64,000 bases of DNA from Sarocladium kiliense (lineage: Eukaryota > Ascomycota > Sordariomycetes > Hypocreales > Sarocladiaceae): positions 930,001-994,000 of the forward strand of contig JAUZTG010000020.1 of assembly GCA_030734395.1 (NCBI GenBank). The letters run 5' to 3'. Made by a program: the position numbers and the translations under genes. The notes beneath the pieces are model-generated. The model was not told where the DNA came from, ran no database searches, and was given only the letters and a program-made list of their open reading frames with translations. Position 1 is the stretch's first letter. Each line of letters begins with the position of its first letter. This document shows positions 57,245 to 64,000 of the stretch, piece after piece.

Positions 57245-58279
57245 ATGAAGGCAGTCAAGACGACCTCACTGGGACACGCCGAGGTCCAGGATGTTCCTGT
57301 TCCAACGCTTGAAGGCAAGCCTGGGTTTGCGCTTGTGAAGACGAGCCACGTTGGCCTTGGCCCATCAGACAACCTCTTCATCGGGTATCCCCCGTTCCAC
57401 ATCGACGGCATCACAATTGGATCCGATTACTGTGGTACCGTTGTCGATATCGACCCGCCTGTGCAACATATCAAAAAAGGCGATCGAGTCGCTGGCGCTG
57501 TCTTTGCCACTTGCGTTGCGAGTATGCCCGACGCTGGTACCTTTGCCGAATATGTGCTGGCAAAGGCAGATGCCATGGTTCGCCTCGATGAGATGGGGGA
57601 TGTCACAGACGCGCATGGTGCCACACTTGGCGTCTCGCTGTATACGATATACAGGACATTGTACTTTGGCGCAGGCCTTCCTCTGCCCGGAACAGGTGCT
57701 TCCGGTCAAACGATCCTCATCTACGGAGGGAGCACCACCTCGGGCTTGCTGATGATGCAGTTTGCCAAACTCTCAGGGGCCCGAGTTATCACAACATCAT
57801 CCCGCAAGAGCTTTGACTTGGTAAAGGACTATGGCGCAGACGTGGCCATCGATTACCATGATCCAGAGCGTTGCGCGAGTGAGATTATTGAAGCTGCTGG
57901 GGGAAAGATTGACACCGTAGTGGACTGCGTTGGGATCGACAGCACAGTTTCTATCTGTGATAAGGTCATGGCTACTGGAGCGAAGTACTTCGTTCTTACA
58001 CCGTGGACCTCGAAACGAGAAGACGTGACGACAACATTCAACCCCGGACAGGACCTCATTGGCGAGCCCTATGTGCTGGGTGGGAACACGCTCCCGATAC
58101 CAGGAGTATCTGAGGATGCGAAGGCATTCTTGCGACTCGCAGAGCAAATGTTCCGCGAAGGCAGGGTGAAGCACATCCCCATCAAGGTGTCTGAAGGATG
58201 GGACGAGGTTTTGGAGCGTATCAGAGACCTACGAGAGGGTAAGGCAAGTGGGTTCAAATACGTCGTATCCGTAAGATAA
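57245..58279 (+). CDS. Medium-chain dehydrogenase/reductase, trans-enoyl-reductase type
   Basis: Single-exon protein of 344 residues. GroES-like N-terminal fold (TSHVGLGPSDNLFIGYPPF, GSDYCGTVVDI, GDRVAG) then a Rossmann domain with the nucleotide loop IYGGSTTSGLLMMQFAKLSG (159-178). Ser/Arg after the second strand (TTSSRKSFDL) suggests NADPH. The catalytic and structural zinc Cys sets of alcohol dehydrogenases are absent, so it belongs to the zinc-free group that includes stand-alone enoyl reductases which partner fungal polyketide synthases. No polyketide synthase is present in this window, so the partner, if any, lies elsewhere or the enzyme works alone. It is in tandem with the FMO-fusion gene, 746 bases downstream, and has its own TATA box. 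Confidence 0.88.
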   Translation: MKAVKTTSLGHAEVQDVPVPTLEGKPGFALVKTSHVGLGPSDNLFIGYPPFHIDGITIGSDYCGTVVDIDPPVQHIKKGDRVAGAVFATCVASMPDAGTFAEYVLAKADAMVRLDEMGDVTDAHGATLGVSLYTIYRTLYFGAGLPLPGTGASGQTILIYGGSTTSGLLMMQFAKLSGARVITTSSRKSFDLVKDYGADVAIDYHDPERCASEIIEAAGGKIDTVVDCVGIDSTVSICDKVMATGAKYFVLTPWTSKREDVTTTFNPGQDLIGEPYVLGGNTLPIPGVSEDAKAFLRLAEQMFREGRVKHIPIKVSEGWDEVLERIRDLREGKASGFKYVVSVR

Positions 58280-58620
58280 GCGAACATTTGGTGGAAATAT
58301 AGCGGTGAATGAAGGTTGCGCAGAGATCCTGGTCTCTAGCAATTGGTAGATGCTGAGAATAGAAGTATCAATTGGAAGTGGTAGGCTCATAGCACAGAGT
58401 TCCCTGCTCACATCTTATCCAGGTTTGACTAGGATATTGATGTCAGCAAGGGTATACGAGAAGGTCTCTTCCTGAGCATAAACAGGCAGAAAGATGCCAG
58501 GGGAGTTTTGTCAGAGGTGCCTCCTTACTCAATCACCTTGGTACAAACAGTCTTACGTTAAGTTGGCTTCGGGGAGCAAAGGTGACGAGACTGCAGGTGA
58601 ATTTCAAGGTTCCCACCGCC
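58280..58620. other. Convergent 3' region
   Basis: 341 bases between the MDR reductase (+) and the CorA-like gene (-). Nothing recognised. Confidence 0.6.
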
Positions 58621-61600
58621 TTAGAAAAGGCTCTCTCTGGTATGTCGACGAACGATCCCCTGTCCGCCTTTCTTTTTGCGCTGCCTCATTGCACCTGTGA
58701 ATTGCGACACGAAAACGTTGCGATCCTTAGCAATGCCTCCACTGGCCTGGGTCCCAAAGGTATCCTTCCTGCTATTCCGTCCATATCCGTGCAGGAAAGG
58801 CGCGGTATCATCCAGAGCAGATTTGCCTCTTTTGGCGGAATACCATCGAGAGACAATGCGAGTAATCTCATCCCATTTGTAGCCATAGACTAGAGCGGCA
58901 GCTATAACGATACTGGTCATGGGAACGGCGGCAATCCAGAATACTGACTGCGAGTGCGGCATATCCCTGATGTCAGTGGTGTTCATACCGAAGAAGCTCG
59001 TCAAAAAGGATCTGTCTCGCCCAGAAGGCATTTATTAGTTACACCGAACCAAGGCTCAAGCACATATCCTCCAGCATGAGATCGGTATTCATCATCGAGA
59101 AACAACTTACAAAGGCAGGAAGAATAGCGTAACAATCGTAAAGACTCGAATCGCTTTACCGTGCCCTTCCTCAAGGATTTCCAGACTCATCTGAGCGTTG
59201 CTCTGGAGATTTTGGACACGACGCAGCAGAGCGCCAACTTTCTCGAGAGCCGCCGCGAGGTCATCCATCTGGACCCTGAGATATGGGCTCTCCAACCCGA
59301 TAAGGGATATTCGTGCCTCACGAAACTTCCATTCCGTGGTGAAATATGAGAAGGAATGTGGGCTCAACATCGTTTCTAAGGCATCCAGAACCCCAGCCTG
59401 TATGTCTTTAAGGTGTAGCATGGCATCCAAGTTTGCCCGGAGTCTGTCAATCTCAAGAAACCGCTGGCGCCGTGGATCGCGCTGGATTCTCGACTGAAGC
59501 ACTTTGGTGAGCTGCTCATGGTAGGATATGGTATCCATTTTGCGATCGTGGTCCTTGACGAAAGCATCGTGGAAGCCATCCTGCAAATTGTGCAGAAGAG
59601 TGATGAGGAGAAACTCAGGCCCAACGTAGGCTTTCACCAAGCGACTCGCGTCTCGCTTCGTTGTGCCCAGAATGATAAGATCACGTTTGGCCACGCGGAG
59701 ATTCTCGAAGATCTCACGATCAATCTTTCGGGCTCGTTCCAATAGATATGCGATGTGTCGCCCAACGCTCGGACGGTCAACAGTTTCAGAGTTCTGATTG
59801 TACCATTCCAGCGCCTTGGCTTGGAAGACGAGTCGATCCATGACCCGTTCGAAGGCCTGAACGAGGCTACTGAGGAGATGAGGGCGCATGTTCGGGCCCT
59901 GATCCGGGGTTCCAATACCACTGACTGACATGTGAATGGTCTCGATCTGCTCACAAATGTCTGAAAGAGTTACACTGAACCAGAGCATGAGGTCAATGAA
60001 AGGATTACAGTCGAGATTGGAAGATGTCTGGGGATCTTTGATGAACGGCCGGACCCATCCCAGACACGGGTCATCAACTGGCTGAACACTTCCTGATGCA
60101 CATGGTGATGATGTGTGCTGGAAATGCAGATGTGCCAAAGCTGACTCGATGCTTGTGTACTCCTTTCTACTGACGCAATCTGGACATTGAGACGGATGCA
60201 TCTTGACTTCGATGCCTTGCGGTGAAAGGCCCAGCTGTGGCGGCATCAGATCAGCTGTGATCACCCATACGGCGCCTTTCCTCAGCCACGAGGTACACTT
60301 GAGCCAGTGAACTTGCTACACAACCGTCAGCTCCTGAACTTGATGTCATGAGGAGCTATGCTTACTCTGAAGATGGTATCTAGGGCCCCCCAAAACCTGG
60401 TACAGACAGGATGAATGGAGGCACTGGTCTCACGAGGGAGCCAGCCTGCCCAAATCTCTATAATGCGACCGATGACCAGATCAAGAACGCCTGATAGGAC
60501 AAGGCTCTGCTCATCCATAGATTCGTTCCCAGTGGATGCTCCTGGTATTGAGTTTGAGCGTTGCGTATCCGAGGGGGCACTCCTTTGACCGTTAGGTTCA
60601 GAGCCTAAGTTGCTGGCGGCTTGATGTTCCTCCGCCTTGAGCTCGCTAGTTATGTTGATTCTACTCATGAACTCATCCTTGGCGCACTGAGTGATGCTTG
60701 GATGATGTTTTCCAAGGGTCCCTGATGCAAGGTCTGTGCTGATCTTGTCTAAAACTTGGATCAACGACTGATCCACATCCCTCGATGTTCTCGCGTCTTG
60801 TTCCCATGAAAGCCGCCACGTTAGGAAAGGCACCGGATATATCTTGTGGATGGTGGTAGGTTTACTGGGCGCTGGATTTGATGTAGTGCCAGGAGCACGG
60901 CGCTGCCCATCCGCCTTCTCGTTTGTCTGCCTCTCATGCCTTCGAGTCTCGAGGGCAGGCTCTGGAGGTAGCGGAGAATGAGCAGACGCAGCCTTCAGCA
61001 TGCTCATTTAGCCAATGTCAATAGCAGAACGCAGCTTGGTACTTACGTTGTTGTCTGGCTGTATGATCTTCGGAGGCGGGTCATTTAGACGGAACAACTC
61101 AGGTACTGGCTTTGGGGCTGTTGTCCGACGAGCTAGGGGCAGTCTTGAATGACCGTCCGGTAGCTCATGCCTCGGACTTTGAAAGCCTCCCGAGTCTTCT
61201 CGTCTTAGAGCCTGTGACTGAACCCAGCTATTTCTGGCAAGCTCCTCCGGAGAAAGCAAGGCGTCATCGGGGGGGTACCTGGGAGGTGGATACTGACCAA
61301 GCCCTTCGCTTTCCTGGGGACGCCATCGTTTACGATTGGGAGCATCGCGTTCGTAGTACGCTGTATAAGGTACACGATAGAGACGCTCTGGAGTTTCAAC
61401 CCGACGGTGCTGGTAAGATCCGAACATGCCATCATGTCTTGGCGGAGACTGCCGCGGGCTAACACACCTTGTAAGTAATGTTTGTTGTAGATACATGTGA
61501 AGGATATCTTACTGTGAGTGGTGACCGTGAGTCTCGCGGCTGGTCGACTCGCCTAAAAGAGCCCGAAAGTCTTCTGAGAGAGGCGCACCCATCCTTAACC

Positions 61601-63430
61601 TCGATCGTACCCCAAAGATACGTTGCTCAACTTCTCCGGAAGCTAGCAGCTCAACCCACTCCCAAGGCGTTACTTCATTTCCATCCGAGTGGATCAAGAT
61701 CTTGCCGCCTTCGTTTCGACTGATTTCTGGAACGCCAGAAAGCGATGAGATGTGTTTAAGGAAGCTCTAAACTTCAATCAGATCCCTAAACCCGGGTGAA
61801 CGATAACTAGGAAGGGGATCGTACAACGAAGTTACAGTCGCGATCCACGACAATGTGGTGCTGGCTCAATGGAGTCTCTTCGACGAATCGGATGGTGAAT
61901 ACACCGAAGTTCGAGCCCATCGGTTTTCTGTCGAAAGCTATACGATCCGCCATGACTTCGCGCAAAGACAAGTCGCCGAATGTAATGAGCATGCCTTTCT
62001 TGAGTCAGTAACAGTACAACGATTATACAGCAGGTCTACTTACCGGATCCAATGACGAGTGACCATAATGATGGAACTCGCAAGGACCTGTGATGTCTCT
62101 CTGGTCCAACCCTGAAGTTTCTATGGCCGTAAAGGGATTCGAGCAGATTTTCTGTCGTTGAGGACTTATCCTGTGACAAGGTAACAAACGGTGAAGATAG
62201 GAACGTAACAGGCTCAGTGTCGTAGGTGGGGTCATCTCTGTACCGCCCTTGGTTGGCACTATACCTTCCGACATACCGCATGAATGTCCCAGGTGGTATC
62301 GAGGCACTGTCATCTAGGCTTTGTTGGCAGTGTTTTGACACCTCTAAGAGCACCGAAAGAGCCACTGATCGAAGTGGCTGTGAAATGAAAGGGCATTCTG
62401 TGACAAGGTCCTAGTGGATAGATAAGCTTTTGCCCTCCCTGATACATTGGGCATAGGCTCATGAAGTACCTCAAGAGTTCGTAGTGTACTAGGTATCCCT
62501 TTTACGTGCCTGATTGGACCGTGAGCTTCGTATAAGTGTTTGACCCGTGACCTTTGTGCATGTGTGAAACTTACATCCATCGCACCGTGACCAAGGAACT
62601 ATCCTCTGCTGCATCTCCATTGGGGCCCTCTGGACAGTACAGGGTCAGCTTATGTTGCCCAAGGTCGTCAGTGTAGTACTCGGCAGAATGAACCGTGGAG
62701 AGCTCAGCCATAGCCGAGTAGGCAGGTAAAACCGTCCGTGGAGCCTTCCAAGCCTTTTGAACATCTGTGCGACTCAGCGACGATCCTTTCTTGGACCAAC
62801 TTTCGGGCAGACTTTTAAGGTCAATCACGCCCTTCAGAAGAAATCGATGAGGTATTCCATCTCGTACGGTCGTCTGAAGTACCTCGCGCGGACTCTCGGA
62901 TCTGCTGTGACGGCTTAAAAAGTGATGATTTGAGTGGCGGGGTCGCCCACGGTCGTCGCCATCTTCCTCCCAATGCTCTGTTCGCACGTATCGCTCCCTG
63001 TCCCATTCATCGTCACTGCCATCATCGTAGTATCGACGAGGGGGTTCAGGCGGTGCGCTTCGGTAAGGTCGAGGACTCCGTCTTGGCCGTAGCCTAGGGC
63101 TGTCTGCAAAAGAGCCGTTGTAGTCAGGCGGTGGAGGGGGTGGAGGACGAGTGCTGAAGTCAGGCTAAAGCTGGCCATTAGTAACGTGTTGGCTGAGGAA
63201 CATTGCAAAGTTCATACCCGCACGACCTGATACGGCTCGATGTCGTACACTCGGTGGTCGGCTGCTGGGGTTTGCCGAGAGGCGTGACTGTTCCAGGACT
63301 CAATACTTGGTGATCGTCGTCGCGGCGAGTTCGAAGCGACTTCTTCCTCTTCATCCTCGACGTATGGTTCTCTGAACGCTGGCGAAGAAGTGCGCTGTAT
63401 CGACTCTGTACTCGAAGACTTCACAGACAT
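58621..63430 (-). CDS. Very long CorA-like Mg2+ transporter family protein
   Basis: Model of 1,430 residues in ten exons: 63430-63218, 63164-62575, 62509-62470, 62410-62044, 61994-61808, 61764-61513, 61467-61047, 60992-60366, 60315-59111, 59011-58621. Phases close throughout and each junction restores a smooth sequence (for example RWM-HVKGIPSTLRTLE-DLVTECPFISQPLR over the 40-base exon 3). The C-terminus is CorA-like: a helical region, TIVTLFFLPLSFLTSFFGMN with the GMN motif at 1309-1311, then a second helix FWIAAVPMTSIVIAAALVYG and a basic cytosolic tail. A CxxC...H...H cluster (C943, C946, H961/H963, H966) may bind zinc. The first 600 residues are Pro/Ser/Arg/Asp-rich and disordered, followed by a domain shared with fungal relatives. 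Transport is not proven for this eukaryotic branch; a signalling or sensor role is equally possible. Confidence 0.8.
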
Positions 63431-64000
63431 CGTTAACTAAGGCTAAGAGACTTCCGCGCTGGACCATTTGCCGGGTCACATACAATTGCACGTGAGATGG
63501 CAAGAGGCTGGGATCTTATGGCTGGCTGCAGGGCCGCGATGCGCGCTGCAACCTCAGCTGCAACCTCAGCCTCCGCAGGTGAGCATGCAGCTACAGCCAC
63601 TTCGAGGATCTAAGATCCCATCGCAGTGCTTTGGTGGAGAACAAGCGCGAACGATGTTACCTTTTTGAGCAGACCAATTGACTGAAGATCGTCATCCTCC
63701 TTAGGAGTCCTCCGTAGTGCACATTTGTCAAGCTCAACCGCTCGCTCCTGAAAGACCGGGAATAGCCGTGGCAGGTTCATGATCCCTGCATTTCACCATT
63801 CTAGCTCTTACGCGCCGGTGGATGCTGTAGGGATTACCAAATGAGAACCGTCTACGGAGTACACAGTGAAAAGCTTCAAGCCCCGCAGCGTCTTGCGCAT
63901 TGTAGAGACACCACGGAAGCTGTGCCATTCTTGAGCTTCTCATGGCATCAGTATGTTCGACCCTTCGTAACATCTCTAGGGATCGACGTGAGTCGGGACC
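63431..64000. other. Window-end region upstream of the CorA-like gene
   Basis: 570 bases. A frame at 63973-63734 (-, 79 residues, true ATG) reads like protein (MLRRVEHTDAMRSSRMAQLP) but has no motif I recognise; it may be part of a gene that continues past the edge. A 12-base tandem repeat lies at 63546-63569. Confidence 0.3.
63546..63569. repeat. Two-copy 12-base tandem repeat
   Basis: CTGCAACCTCAG twice in direct tandem, followed by a degenerate partial third copy. Confidence 0.8.

Noticed and set aside
62552..62575. A 23-base intron in the CorA-like gene after RWM
   Set aside because: Too short for a spliceosomal intron. The 65-base intron ending in AATCAG, a 40-base exon and a second intron give a better in-frame sequence.
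1..64000. CRISPR arrays, bacterial operons, insertion sequences, intact transposons
   Set aside because: No regularly spaced repeats, no transposase, reverse transcriptase or long terminal repeats seen; the DNA is plainly fungal nuclear.

Overview
The window is nuclear DNA of a filamentous ascomycete (Pezizomycotina). Evidence: short GT-AG introns of about 45-100 bases with CTAAC/CTGAC-like branch points, a PalI/Rim9-type pH sensor, a fungal-only DUF7704 protein, a TORC1 Raptor of the Kog1 type, a Tea1/KelA-type kelch protein, a LaeA-like methyltransferase and a PaxM-like FAD monooxygenase. A dothideomycete is my best guess, from the feel of the proteins only. All exon models below were made by eye, by joining frames at GT/GC..AG sites and checking phase and family motifs; none is backed by transcripts.

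Layout. 1-1134 (-): palI, cut by the window edge. 4275-6297 (+): mitochondrial ABC1/ADCK kinase-like protein. 7002-8808 (-): secreted type-B carboxylesterase. 12430-14056 (+): septin-like GTPase. 15014-17082 (-): TRFH + Myb telomere-binding protein (Taz1/Tbf1 type). 17675-18253 (-): DUF7704 membrane protein. 18728-20335 (+): double-Myb telobox protein (Teb1/Tay1 type). 21630-23285 (+): unrecognised disordered protein. 24022-25335 (+): choline/ethanolamine phosphotransferase. 26317-27646 (-): Yap-type bZIP factor. 30156-34741 (-): Raptor/Kog1. 37859-42367 (+): kelch/coiled-coil polarity protein. 43213-44744 (-): LaeA-like methyltransferase. 45655-49249 (-): Smc5. 49627-49708 (-): tRNA-Gly(GCC) with an intron. 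50194-52826 (+): GMP synthase in 18 exons. 53873-56498 (+): FAD monooxygenase joined to a membrane domain. 57245-58279 (+): MDR enoyl-reductase-like enzyme. 58621-63430 (-): very long CorA-like transporter family protein.

Most of the window is housekeeping: signalling (Kog1, palI, bZIP), polarity and cytoskeleton (kelch protein, septin-like), chromosome biology (Smc5 and two telomere-repeat binding proteins), phospholipid synthesis and mitochondrial quinone/lipid homeostasis. The 50-58 kb part looks accessory: an FMO-membrane fusion with a GC-AG intron and a stand-alone MDR reductase, each behind a TATA box, lie next to a divergent, intron-packed GMP synthase.

The two most notable points are the pairing of TRFH/Myb and double-Myb telobox genes within 6 kb, with a telomere-repeat-like site (GGGTTAGGGCTAGGGT) upstream of the TRFH gene, and the 50-58 kb group, which could be a small metabolite locus with a resistance-type copy of GMP synthase. 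Several gene-free stretches of about 2.5-3.6 kb were read and contain little that I can support.
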